Notes under the pieces: generated by a model
Told to the model about the DNA's origin: nothing
The model's input: only the letters and a program-made list of their open reading frames with translations
The model's database searches: none
Shown: positions 11,713 to 22,414 of the stretch, one piece after another
Position numbering within the stretch: position 1 is the stretch's first letter
Layout of the letters: each line of letters starts with the position of its first letter
From: Acholoe squamosa
Taxonomy: Eukaryota; Annelida; Polychaeta; Phyllodocida; Polynoidae
DNA: 64,000 nucleotides
Reading direction: 5' to 3'
Assembly: GCA_949317995.1 (NCBI GenBank)
Contig: OX439045.1
Span: 5,389,674 to 5,453,673 of the forward strand
Program-made: the position numbers and the translations under genes

Positions 11713-11945
11713 CCGTAAACTCCCGCGTATAAGACGCGTCCTCTACGCCAAACAAATGCCTTGTGGGTCTTATAGGATGCACTGAAATTGGGGGTGCGTC
11801 TTATACGAGGGGTAATTTTACTATAGAACAGTACTGGTTTGACAAAAATCACCCTTAAAATGTGCGTCTTATACGCGAAAATGATCCTGCTGAGTTTGGG
11901 GTGCGTCCTATACGCGCAATGCGTCTTATACGCGGGAGTTTACGG
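11713..11945. mobile_element. CCGTAAACTC MITE, 233-bp subfamily
   Basis: Ends CCGTAAACTCCCGCG and CGCGGGAGTTTACGG, flanked by TA. The inside carries GTGCGTCTTATACG repeats. Same length and plan as 22707-22939, which lies in inverse orientation. Confidence 0.8.
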
Positions 11946-12216
11946 TAGTCAGTAGTGTGTAACGTGAATTGTGTGCTGCAGCAGCACAAAACAAAGACTT
12001 TCCTCTCCACCTCCACAACAAACACAACCCTTCCCTCTTCTAGGACTTACTCTTTAAGGACTGCCTCTGAATATAATACAGTATATTTCAACGATGCTTT
12101 ATGTCTTACACTCCTATCCCCTCTCATGATTTGTCTGATTCCTATAGTCCCACTCACTCCCAGGTATGGGGAGTTGTATCGGTCAATGATAAAACCTCAT
12201 GTGTATTTCTCACCAC

Positions 12217-12360
12217 AGAAAGCAGGGGGACATGTCCCCCCCCCACTTTTGGCCAACTCCTCAAAAGGTCAAAACTAAAAGGGCAAGCAAAAGGAGGTCA
12301 AAAATTGCCAAAAGCCCCCCTGGTCCCACCCACTATGAAACTGCTTCCCACGCTCCTGGC
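12217..12360. mobile_element. CAGGGGCGTGG-type element, degenerate copy
   Basis: GGACATGTCCCCC, CCACTTTTGGCCAACTCCTC, AAAAGGTCAAAACTAAAAG and GCTTCCCACGCTCCTG match 13416-13571 in the opposite orientation. The CAGGGG termini resemble hAT-type ends. Confidence 0.65.
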
Positions 12361-12429
12361 TTATACATTCCATATATCAGCAAGTTAGTCTCTCATGCCT
12401 AATTCCAGTCCCGATGGGTTTAAATAACT

Positions 12430-12660
12430 GTTCTGCACCCATGCATCATGCAGACCCTATGTGGTTGGTATACTCAGTCACAGAGGGTCAGCCCCATGCA
12501 CCCGTGCAGTGCTGGTGACTATAAAACGGCTGGCAGTGCTCTGCTGCACAGTAGAAGTGACCTTGAGTGCATTATACGAGTGTAGTGCACACCTCAGCAA
12601 GGTCACCATAGCTGTAAACAAGTCAAGGGCCATGGATTGGTCTAGACATACCTTAATTGG
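12430..12660. repeat. Palindromic-MITE derived fragments
   Basis: ACCCATGCATCATGCAGACC and a diverged inverted pair (AAGTGACCTTGAGTGCA / TGCACACCTCAGCAAGGTCACC) are present. No complete TTAA-bounded copy. Confidence 0.45.
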
Positions 12661-12705
12661 GTGATTGATGGTTCGGAATTGAATGTACAACATTTTATCA
12701 AGGCA

Positions 12706-12817
12706 ACAGACAACTCCTTCTTCACATCTTGACTGTCTGTTGTCTATAATGCACTCAGATGCATTTGTGCATTGTAGAACAACAGACAGTCTCGATGTGA
12801 AGAAAGTCGTTGTCTAT
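12706..12817. repeat. Long foldback hairpin
   Basis: ACAACTCCTTCTTCACATC at 12710 pairs with GATGTGAAGAAAGTCGTTGT ending at 12813. GACTGTCTGTTGT pairs with ACAACAGACAGTC, and the loop holds an inner pair (CTATAATGCAC / GTGCATTGTAG). The stem is about 34 bp with few mismatches. It could be a foldback element or a small-RNA precursor; no mature sequence is recognised. Confidence 0.7.
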
Positions 12818-12964
12818 TCTCTAAGTAACCTTGCAAGCATTTGTATTTGGTGCACCATGAGGACCAATGGGCATGAACCCAGACCAATCCAGTAGACCTT
12901 AAAGGGCTATAGACCCATATCCCAGAAACCACTTGTTGACAGGAAGGGCCCACAGCCAAGGACA

Positions 12965-13260
12965 CAGTGCTCCTACTAAGCTGCATGTACCCTTTAAAAG
13001 CTGTATACTGCTTTGATGCACTATGACCCTTGTGTTGTCATGATGCCTGAATGCAGCCCTAGTGAGTATACAGGGCTGCATTTGTGCATCATGCTGATGC
13101 ATCTGCACTGATGCATTCCCAAATGTGTCAGTGTGATGCCAGAATGCAGTGCTGACTATCATCAGTAGACTCACCAGCACTGCATTGGTACATCATGACA
13201 ACAATGGAACATGAGTCTTTGTTTAAGTATAATGCCAGCCTTAGATAGCTAAGAGGTTAA
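12965..13260. repeat. Palindromic-MITE array, diverged
   Basis: Several CATGATGCCTGAATGCAGCCC, GCATCATGCTGATGC and CACCAGCACTGCATTGG modules, without clear TTAA ends on both sides. Confidence 0.55.
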
Positions 13261-13415
13261 TGCTAAGCCCAGTACTCGTCAGTCAATCTTGTGTAGGTGG
13301 AGTGTGAGAAATGATACAGAGTGTGGGATGAGGAAGACACAGTTTCTGGCATTCTCAGCTGAGTAAATAATGTAGAACTTAAAACAGGTTAACTATTCCA
13401 GTTCTGACTGTATTT

Positions 13416-13571
13416 CAGGGGCGTGGGAAGCAGTTTCAGAGTGGGTGGGACCAGGGGGTTTTCTGCAACTTTTGACCTCCCTTTGCTTGACCTTTTAGTT
13501 TTGACCTTTTGAGGAGTTGGCCAAAAGTGGGGGGACATGTCCCCCCTGTCACCCCTGCTTTCCACGCCCAT
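13416..13571. mobile_element. CAGGGGCGTGGGAAGCAG element, good copy
   Basis: The left end CAGGGGCGTGGGAAGCAG mirrors TGCTTTCCACGCCC at the right. The interior is the inverse of 12217-12360. CAGGG-type termini are typical of hAT elements; the target duplication could not be established. Confidence 0.65.
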
Positions 13572-13769
13572 GTATTTAGGCCAATGGTCAGTGGTCTGTA
13601 TGGCAAAATTTAATGAGACTGAAAATTCATAGAATCAATGACCACTTAACCAAGCTTCCCATTCTGTTCCCTGAAGTTCTCTAAGGTATTGTTTGGAAGA
13701 GGTTGCGGTTGTTTCAGTTTTAAGGCAGCTTGGAACTTTACCCTTAGACAAAGTCATGCCACCTGAGGA

Positions 13770-13885
13770 TATTTCTCACCAGTGCATCATGATGACCTTG
13801 GGTGAGAACACGGCTGCATTTGTGCATCATGCAACAGCGCATCATAAATGAATCTGTATCCATGCATCGTGACGACCTAGGCGCA
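13770..13885. repeat. Palindromic-MITE fragment
   Basis: GTGCATCATGATGACC, GCATTTGTGCATCATGC and CATGCATCGTGACGACC modules without termini. Confidence 0.5.
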
Positions 13886-14040
13886 AGGGGGGGGAGTAAA
13901 ATTCAAGAATTAAGCAGGCTCCAAGTGGCTAAGAAAAAACTAAGACTAAAACACTTTTATGGTGGTCTTTATAAATGATCCAGTGTGTTTAAAGCAATGT
14001 GTTGCCATTACCTGGATAAATGAGTGGAACGTCCTTATTG

Positions 14041-17000
14041 CCGTTCATTCTTAGGAATGAACGGCTATAGGAGGGGACCCATTCTTAAATACAAGCTCTC
14101 ATAGTGGTGCTTCCTCGCTCTCCATGTATAATCCTGTCATAGGTACAGTATTGAGTATGCCTATACCTGGATTAAAATCTGCAAATCAGTCAAGCATAGA
14201 AGTGGTGGCAGTGGTGGTGTTGGTGGACCTGTTATTGTAGACCCTGGGGACAGAGTGGTGGTAGCCCTGGACACCTCAGGCAGAGCCATGGTATATAGTA
14301 TATATACCCCCCCCCCCACCCACCTCTGAATAGTGGTGGTGGCTGTGCTCCTGTGGTGGCCCCATACCTGCCTGGCACCACCTCCCCCAGCACCATGTGG
14401 TTCTCTTCTGCTGGTGGTGCATTTCTCAGCACCACTGACTATTAACCCACTAAGGGTCACCTACATGTATATTTATGTACACATAAGTATGATGCACTTT
14501 TTTAGGAGTTTTAAGTGGCGTGGCATTGGATTATTTGGAGTCTTGGGACCGTTTTCCATGTGTGTCGGCCATCTTGGTTTTCAGAAACACAGGGATCCAG
14601 GCCATATATGGTCAATTTTGATCTTAAAAAGTTATCAGATGGATGTTAGTGACCATTGGGACACCTCAACTACCCAATTTTATTGTTTGCCATGTGTGTC
14701 AGCCATCTTGGTTTTAGGAAACACAGGGATCCAGGTCATTTGTGGTCAATTTTGATCTTCAAATGTTATCAGATGGATATTAGTGACCATCGAAAGACCT
14801 CAACTACCTAATTCTATTGTTTTCCATATGTGTCGGCCATCTTTGTTTTAGGATACACAGGGATCCAGGCCATACATGGTCAATTTTGATCTTCAAAAAT
14901 TATCAGATGGGTGTTAGTGACTATTGGGAGACCTCAACTAGCCTATTTTATTGTTTTCCATGTGTGTCGGCCATCTTTGTTTTAGGAAACACAGGGATCC
15001 AGCTCATATATTGTCAATTTTAATCTTCAAAAGTTATCAGATGGATGTTAGTGACCATTTGGACACCTAAACTAGCTAATTTTATTGTTCTCCATATATG
15101 TCGGCCATCTTTGTTTTAGGAAACACAGGGGTCCAGGCCATATATGGTCAACTTCGATCTTCAAAAGTTATCAGATGGATGTTAGTGAACATTGGGGGAC
15201 CTCAACTACCCAATTTTGTTGTTTTCCATGTGTGTCGGCCATCTTTGTTTTAGGAAACACAGGGATCCAGGCCATATAGCTCACATAGCCATTATCAGCT
15301 GGGGGCTGCCATTAGACCCCGATGGCACTATGACTAACACCTTCAGCCCCTGACTCTGCAGTATATGCCAGGGATGCCTCCCATTGGTCAATAATACAAT
15401 AGCCATGTGCCGTATATGGTCAACTTTGATCTTCAAAAGTTATGGTTAGTGACCATTTGGACACCTCAACTACCCAATTTTATTGTTTTCCATGTGTGTC
15501 GGCCATCTTGGTTTTAGGAAACACAGGGATCCAGGTCATATGTGGTCAATTTTGATCTTCAAAAGTTATGAGATGGATGTTAGTGACCATTGGGACACCT
15601 CAACTACCTAATTCTTTTGTTTTCCTTGTATGTCGGCCATCTTGGTTTTAGAAAACACAGGGATCCAGGCCATATATGGTCAACTTTGATTTTCAAAAAT
15701 TATCAGATGGATGTTAGTGACTATTGGGAGACCTCAACTAGCCTATTTTATTGTTTTCCATGTGTGTCGGCCATCTTTGTTTTAGGAAACACAGGGATCC
15801 AGCTCATATATTGTCAATTTTGATCTTCAAAAATTATCAGATGGGTGTTAGTGACTATTGGGAGACCTCAACTAGCCTATTTTATTGTTTTCCATGTGTG
15901 TCGGCCATCTTTGATTTAGGAAACACAGGGATCCAGCTCATATATTGTCAATTTTAATCTTCAAAAGTTATCAGATGGATGTTAGTGACCATTGGGGGAC
16001 CTCAACTACCCAATTTTGTTGTTTTCCATGTGTGTCGGCCATCTTGATTTCAGGAATCACAGGGATCCAGGTCATATATGGTCAATTTTGATTTTCAAAA
16101 GTTATGAGATGGATGCTAGTGACCATTGAAAGACCTCAACTACCTAATTCTTTTTTTTTTTCAATATGTGTCGGCCATCTTGGTTTTAGGAATCACAGGG
16201 ATCCAGGTCATATATGGTCAATTTTGATCTTCAAAAGTTATAAGATGGATGTTAGTGACCATTGAAAGACCTCAACTACCTAATTCTATTTTTTCAATAT
16301 GTGTCGGCCATCTTTGTTTTAGAAAACATAAGGATCCAGGCCATATATGGTCAACTTTGATCTTCAAAAATTATCAGATGGATGTTAGTGACCATTGGGA
16401 GACCTAAACTAGCCTATTTTATTGTTTTCCATGTGTGTCGGCCATCTTTGTTTTAGGAAACACAGGGATCCAGCTCATATATTGTCAATTTTAATCTTCA
16501 AAAGTTATCAAAAGGATGTTAGTGACCATTGGGACACCTCAACTAGCTAATTTTATTGTTCTCCATATATGTCGGCCATCTTTGTTTTAGGAAACACAGG
16601 GATCCAGGCCATATATGGTCAAGTTCGATCTTCAAAAGTTATCAGATGGATGTTAGTGACCATTGGGACACCTCAAGTACCTAATTTTATTGTTTTCCAT
16701 GTGTGTCGGCCATCTTGGTTTTCAGAAACACAGGGATCCAGGTCATATGTGGTCAATTTTGATCTTCAAAAGTTATCAGATGGATGTCAGTGACCATTGG
16801 GACACCTCAACTAGCTAATTTTATTGTTCTCCATATATGTCGTCCATCTTTGTTTTAGGAAACACAGGGATCCAGGCCATATAGCTCACATAGCCATTAT
16901 CAGCTGGGGGCTGCCATTAGACCCCGATGGCACTATGACTAACACCTTCAGCCCCCGACTCCGCAGTATATGCCAGGGATGCCTCCCATTGGTCAATAAT

Positions 17001-17800
17001 ACAATAGCCATGTGCCGTATATGGTCAACTTCGATCTTCAAAAGTTATCAGATGGATGTTAGTGACCATTGGGGGACCTCAACTACCCAATTTTGTTGTT
17101 TTCCATGTGTGTCGGCCATCTTTGTTTTAGGAAACACAGGGATCCAGGTCATATATGGTCAATTTTGATCTTCAAAAGTTATGGTTAGTGACCATTTGGA
17201 CACCTCAACTACCCAATTTTATTGTTTTCCATGTGTGTCGGCCATCTTGGTTTTAGGAAACACAGGGATCCAGGTCATATGTGGTCAATTTTGATCTTCA
17301 AAAGTTATCAGATAGATGTTAGTGACCATTGGGACACCTCAACTACCTAATTCTTTTGTTTTCCTTGTGTGTCGGCCATCTTGGTTTAAGGAATCACAGG
17401 GATCCAGGATATATATGGTCAATTTTGATCTTCAAAAGTTATCAGATGGATGTTAGTGACCATTGGGACACCTCAACTACCTAATTCTTTTGTTTTCCTT
17501 GTGTGTCGGCCATCTTGGTTTAAGGAATCACAGGGATCCAGGCCATATATTGTCAATTTTGATCTTCAAAAGTTATCAGATGGATGTTAGTGACCATTGT
17601 GACACCACCACCACCAATATCACCACCACACTACTCCCAACCCTCACACACATTCCTTATTTGCATATTTTAATCCAGGCATAGGTTTACTCCATACTAT
17701 AGCAATGGGGCAGGATTTTACATGGAGAGCAAGGAAGCACCACAATCAGAGCATATATTTAAGTATAGGTCCATTCCAAAGGCCATAGAGTTCATATATA
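14041..17800. mobile_element. 3.7-kb terminal-inverted-repeat element with internal tandem array
   Basis: A left terminal block (about 14056-14187) is the inverse of a right block (about 17659-17795). Matching pieces include TGGTGCTTCCTCGCTCTCCA / TGGAGAGCAAGGAAGCACCA, CCTGGATTAAAAT / ATTTTAATCCAGG, and GCAAAT / ATTTGC. Inside the left arm lies a GGTGGT-rich stretch to about 14450 and inside the right arm CACCACCACCA. Between them is the ~134-bp tandem array. No transposase-like ORF is present, so this is non-autonomous; its superfamily is undetermined. Internal tandem repeats between inverted ends recall known non-autonomous marine-invertebrate elements, but I do not assign it to one. Confidence 0.75.
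14510..17605 (+). repeat. ~134-bp tandem repeat array, about 21 copies
   Basis: Units contain TGTGTCGGCCATCTTGGTTT, GGAAACACAGGGATCCAG, ATATGGTCAATTTTGATCTT and GTTATCAGATGGATGTTAGT. CGGCCATC recurs about every 134 bp from 14565 to 17506. Two positions carry an identical ~140-bp insertion (15276 and 16881 onward), exactly 1605 bp apart, so a 12-unit block was duplicated. ORFs in this span follow the repeat and are not credible genes. Confidence 0.9.
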
Positions 17801-19325
17801 ATGATCTTTTTTCCTTGGATCATCATAGGAATATGCACGGCATTACAGCATTGCTGTGTTTACTTTCCTGAAAGTATGTTATAGATTAATAAATTGCAAA
17901 ACACACAACATATGAAGGGCTTTTAGATTCCGTATTAAAATAATATTTGTTCTGAAAATTTTGATCTACTATCATATTAAAAATGTTGTAAATCAATTCT
18001 ATACTTCTTAGAACATGATATGAATATGCACGGCATTACAGCTTTGCTGTGTTTACTTTGCCGAAAATATGGGATAAATTTCTAATCCGGGAAACGCACT
18101 GCAATTTAACTGCTTTTAGAATTGATATTAAACTCAGAATTGATCGTCAAATTTAAATATGAAACCCTAATATCTTGATCATAGATGACAGATCCTAAAT
18201 TGAATCCTCTCAATTGCATCCTTAACACGGGCCTCTTGATCATAGATCTTAGATTCTAAATTTTCAATTGAATCCTTAACATAATCTCCTAACCATGGAC
18301 CCCTTGTATGGTTACTGTACCTGTAGGTATGTAGATTGTTATGTGTTTATACACGTTATAATGAGAGGAGATAACAGTCTGTAGGTAACAATTAACCTAC
18401 CCACCAGCCAAACAGGCGCCATATATAGTTAACAGTGTCACTCCCTTTACAAACAAAATATGTTTTTCTATTTTCAAAAGACAATTTTCTGTCTGGTAAG
18501 TATTCTAGAGGGAATAAGAATATAGCGAATTTGACATCCTGTTTAGGTTCGAATGAACACTAAAAGTGGGTGAGAATTACAATCTTCAATATTTTCATGA
18601 ACCTTCACTCTCTTTGTTATTGTGAATCACCATCCTGGGGTGTTTAGAGGTACTTTGTTTTGTACAACACCTGTACTATGTACTTATCCAGGCCCACATC
18701 CAGGCACACGGCATGGGCGTGGTCACAGCCTGCACGTTATCTGTATATATCATTATATGGCAAACATTTTTTGCCCAAAAAGATTGTCTTAATGTTCAAC
18801 GTATAAAGTGCACATGTATGAAACCAAGAATCTAAAGTTAGGAATATCAAGGGTAGAGCGGTGTATTGCTATTACATCTTATGAACGCCCTACTCCTCTC
18901 TGGCTTCATTCTATCTCTGCCACATATTTAACCTGTTCTATGTCATACTTTGGTCAATACAAAATTATAAGAACCGTCCTTACTTTTATAGACCCTCAGA
19001 TACAGGTTCTATCTATAGTACAAATTTGCTTTCCTACTACTAGCTACTAGTGATACAAAAACGATTCAGAGGATAGAAAAGGGCCCTTAGTGCAGATTGC
19101 ATTGATGTCTCTATTCCCTGTACATGTCACAATTATATGGCAAACTGTCTCAGGTTCTGCCACATTTTTTACCCAAAAAATGTGGCCTTAATTCGCTTTC
19201 CTACTACCAGCTACTATTGATAGAAAAACGATTCAGAGGATAGAATCTAACCGGAACAGCACTTTGCGCCTTAAGGATCTCATTGTAATAGTTGTATAGC
19301 TGCTGTTATTAATCCTAATCAATCC
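17801..19325. other. AT-rich intergenic stretch with short local duplications
   Basis: Three local duplications are visible. GAATATGCACGGCATTACAG occurs at 17829 and 18022. A TTGATCATAGAT/TCCTAAATT block occurs twice at about 18175-18290. CTTTCCTACTA(C)CAGCTACTA(T/G)TGATA followed by AAAACGATTCAGAGGATAG occurs at about 19028 and 19196. No gene seen. Confidence 0.6.
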
Positions 19326-19327
19326 TC

Positions 19328-19404
19328 TAAGGGCCGCTGATGCAGGAGTGCATCATGCCCATTGGTCGGCATGATGCTCAAATGAAGTGCTGGCGAACAT
19401 TCCC
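19328..19404. mobile_element. Palindromic MITE, truncated left half
   Basis: Starts CTAAGGGCCGCTGATGCAGG and proceeds through GCATCATGCCCATTGGTCGG, CATGATGC and AATGAAGTGCTGGCGA. It stops exactly at the start of the hairpin at 19405. Confidence 0.7.
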
Positions 19405-19473
19405 ACAAGTTGATTTTACGGCCAGACATGAGGTGAAGCGGAAAGCCTTTATCTGGCCCTAAAATCAACTTGT
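19405..19473. repeat. 69-nt hairpin, 22-bp stem
   Basis: ACAAGTTGATTTTACGGCCA at 19405 pairs with TGGCCCTAAAATCAACTTGT ending at 19473, with one mismatch around a ~25-nt loop. It replaces the right half of the adjoining MITE. Either a small foldback element or a candidate small-RNA hairpin. Confidence 0.65.
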
Positions 19474-20076
19474 GTGTCCATAAACATCATATAAGGCCTT
19501 TATACCACCTCTAGTATGCATTAGAATGCATTGTGTATTCGTTGACATACAAATATAGATATAATATCCATAGGCTCCCAGACATATAACACCATCATGC
19601 AGCCTCGTGTCCTCAAGGATAGGGTGAAGATCAGAGGGTTGCTGTGGTGAGCTTTTTCCATACCTACCGTGATTATATGTACAGCTAAGATGCCGCTGTC
19701 AAAGCTGTACTTGGGCTACTGTCACATATAAGAATAGTGTAGAAAAAGAAGACTGTCAATGTTCAAGTGTCAAATCAGTGCATCCAACATGTGATATATG
19801 AGCTGAGATTATCAGGTTTGGGCACCGAAAATCGTTCTGAAATGTGATAACCGTGGTATACGGGGTAATATAGCCATCTAGCCAATGTAGGCCAGCATAG
19901 CTAAAATCAAAACACCTCCTTATTTGGTTCACAGTTCCATGGGCACCTGTGTGTCACCTCTTTACATAAATGATATATGAGTTATTTGTGGATGCTAACC
20001 ACGAAACAGATCCCATAACAAGATAGTATAAGATGAAAGACATAGTCTGAATACTCTACCCCCTACATGTGTACCT
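19474..20076. other. Interval without recognisable gene
   Basis: No repeat family member, exon-like ORF or RNA gene noticed. Confidence 0.4.
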
Positions 20077-20195
20077 TTAACCCTACAAAGAGTGCAGTGC
20101 ATCCTGCCGATTGGTCGTCATGTCACATGATTACAGCCCTGGTGAGTTACTCGCCAGGGCTACATTCACGCATCATCACGAACCTACAGGGTTAA
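20077..20195. mobile_element. Palindromic MITE copy, short
   Basis: TTAA at 20077 then CCCTACAAAG. The core is CCCTGGTGAGTTACTCGCCAGGG and the right end is CCTACAGGGTTAA at about 20193. Confidence 0.7.
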
Positions 20196-20199
20196 AATA

Positions 20200-20533
20200 C
20201 TCGTGGAGCATCAGCATGGTGCTCCAATGAAGTGCTGGTGAGCAGTCTCTCCAGCACTTCATTGGTGCATCATGACGACCAAAGGGCATGATGCACCAAT
20301 GAAGTACTGGTGAGCAGTCTCTCCAGCACATCATTGGTGCATCATGACAACCAATGGGCATGATACTCCAATAAAGTACTGGTGAGCAGTCTCTCAAGCA
20401 CATCATTGGTGCATCATGACGACCAATGGGCATGATGCACCAATGAAGTACTGGTGAGCAGTCTCTCCAGCACTTCATCGGTGCATCATGCCGACATGAT
20501 TCACTCATGTGTTAGATGTCCTGAAAGGGTTAA
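20200..20533. repeat. Four-copy 72-bp hairpin array inside a palindromic MITE
   Basis: AGCAGTCTCT recurs at 20241, 20313, 20385 and 20457, exactly every 72 bp. Each unit is CACCAATGAAGTACTGGTG, a short loop, then CCAGCAC(T/A)TCATTGGTGCA and a CATGACGACCAATGGGCATG linker. The array ends GAAAGGGTTAA with TTAA at 20530-20533. Confidence 0.85.
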
Positions 20534-20582
20534 ACCTTAAAATGCGGCATAATGTATTCATGCATTTATGCCAACCCTTTAA

Positions 20583-20700
20583 AAGCATTAACCCTTTAAG
20601 TGTCGCTAATGCATTACTGCATTGTAACCATTGATGTCATAAATGCAGCCCTGGTGAGTAATGCATTAGATACCCTGAATTTAAATGCCTCTATCGTGCA
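20583..20700. repeat. Palindromic-MITE left end
   Basis: CATTAACCCTTTAAGTGTCGCTAATG followed by GCAGCCCTGGTGAGTA. The right arm is missing. Confidence 0.55.
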
Positions 20701-20984
20701 CGTGTCTAGAGCATGTATTGATGCATGGCTCCAAATCATATCTTTTCATTGGTCGGTTCAAAACCTATAAGCTGTGGAACGATAGCCAGGCCATTTTTAC
20801 CAGAACTTCTTATCTTTGATAAAGAATTGTTTCTATAATATAATAAATTGTAGTTTCATACACAACCCAACACAAGTATGAACTCACAACATGTGATTGA
20901 TTGCTATTACAACCTTCTATCCACGATCATGACTTAGATTAAGAGTTGTACCTATAAGTAGATTAATGTATCTGTGCTCTTTGA

Positions 20985-21045
20985 TTCTTATCTCATATCG
21001 TGCAATGTGGAGTAAGACCTCACCTAACGGTTACCATGGTATGGG
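20985..21045. repeat. 61-bp direct duplication, copy 1
   Basis: Matches 22265-22325 at all but two positions, starting TTCTTATCTCATATCGTGC and ending TTACCATGGTATGGG. The two copies bracket the 45-bp array and a MITE. A weaker upstream match (about 20928 and 21955) shows the duplication was once larger. Confidence 0.8.
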
Positions 21046-21054
21046 TCATGGGTG

Positions 21055-21945
21055 GATCAGTATGATGTATAAATGCAGCCCTGGAGAATGGCTCACCAGG
21101 GCTGCATTCATGCATCACACTAACCCTGGAGAATGGCTCACCAGGGCTGCATTCATGTATCACACTGACCCTGGAGGATGGCTCACCAGGGCTGCATTCA
21201 TGTATCACACTGACCCTGGAGGATGGCTCACCAGGGCTGCATTCATGCATCACACTGACCCTGGAGAATGGCTCACCAGGGCTGCATTCATGCATCACAC
21301 TGACCCTGGAGGATGGCTCACCAGGGCTGCATTCATGCATCACACTGACCCTGGAGGATGGCTCACCAGGGCTGCATTCATGCATCACACTGACCCTGGA
21401 GAATGGCTCACCAGGGCTGCATTCATGCATCACACTGACCCTGGAGAATGGCTCACCAGGGCTGCATTCATGCATCACACTGACCCTGGAGGATGGCTCA
21501 CCAGGGCTGCATTCATGCATCACACTGACCCTGGAGAATGACTCACCAGGGCTGCATTCATGCATCACACTGACCCTGGAGAATGACTCACCAGGGCTGC
21601 ATTCATGCATCACACTGACCCTGGAGAATGGCTCACCAGGGCTGCATTCATGCATGACACTGACCCTGGAGAATGACTCACCAGGGCTGCATTCATGTAT
21701 CACACTGACCCTGGAGAATGACTCACCAGGGCTGCATTCATGCATCACACTGACCCTGGAGAATGACTCACCAGGGCTGCATTCATGCTTCACACTGGCC
21801 CTGGAGGACAGATACACTCCCTGAGGTTCGGCTTGATGATGCACCAATGAAGTGCTGGTGAGCAGACTCGCCAGCACTTCATTGATGCCTGATGACGATT
21901 AACGGGCGTGATGCACTTCTGAATTAGCGATCCTTAGAGGGTTAA
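21055..21945. mobile_element. Palindromic MITE expanded by an internal tandem array
   Basis: The element opens with module text GTATGATGTATAAATGCAGCC and contains the 45-bp array. It closes with a CACCAATGAAGTGCTGGTG hairpin and CTTAGAGGGTTAA (TTAA at 21942-21945). Confidence 0.75.
21076..21810. repeat. 45-bp tandem array, about 16 copies
   Basis: The unit is CCCTGGAGAATGGCTCACCA, GGGCTGCATTCATGCATCAC, ACTGA. Variation is small (GAATGG/GGATGG/GAATGA; GCATCAC/GTATCAC). It corresponds to one arm of the CAGGGCTGCATTCATGCATC hairpin module. Because 45 is divisible by three, ORFs run through the array on both strands; these are artefacts. Confidence 0.92.
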
Positions 21946-21993
21946 GAGTATAGGATCCTGACTTGGATCGAGAGTTATAATACAGGTAGGAGA

Positions 21994-22255
21994 TTAACGC
22001 TTTAAGGGCCGCTGATGCAGGAGTGCATCATGCCCATTGGTCATCATGATGCACCAATGAAGTGCTGGTGAGACTGCTCACCAGCACTTCATTGGTGCAT
22101 CATGCCAACCCTCCAGGATCGAGTGTATTGACCCTGTAAGGTCGGCATGATGCATGAATGTAGTCCTGGTGAGTTACTCGCCAGGGCTGTATTCATGCAT
22201 CATGACAACCAATGAGCATGATGCATCAATGCATCATCTGGCCTTAAAGGATTAA
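21994..22255. mobile_element. Palindromic MITE, complete TTAA-bounded copy
   Basis: TTAA, CGCTTTAAGGGCCGCTGATG, GCATCATGCCCATTGGTCAT, a CACCAATGAAGTGCTGGTG hairpin, a GACCCTCCAGGATCG block, a CCTGGTGAGTTACTCGCCAGG hairpin, then GGCCTTAAAGGATTAA. TTAA occurs at 21994-21997 and 22252-22255. Confidence 0.85.
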
Positions 22256-22264
22256 TGTCTAGGG

Positions 22265-22325
22265 TTCTTATCTCATATCGTGCTATGTGGAGTAAGCCCT
22301 CACCTAACGGTTACCATGGTATGGG
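22265..22325. repeat. 61-bp direct duplication, copy 2
   Basis: Second copy of 20985-21045, 1280 bp downstream. Confidence 0.8.
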
Positions 22326-22414
22326 ACAGGAGTGGGAGTTGTGTCAATACTACATAGTGTTTGCCAGGTGCTATCTACCTGAGTCTTCTACTCATAACCC
22401 TTCAATGGTCCTAT

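Noticed and set aside
14333..17684. Series of 60-140-codon ORFs resembling each other
   Set aside because: Translations of the ~134-bp tandem repeat. No splice sites or domains.
21076..21810. CRISPR-like array
   Set aside because: Repeats are contiguous with no unique spacers, and the host is clearly an animal.
20966..21877. 191- and 285-codon ORFs with 15-residue repeats on opposite strands
   Set aside because: They are produced by the 45-bp tandem array. Open frames on both strands over the same DNA argue against a protein.
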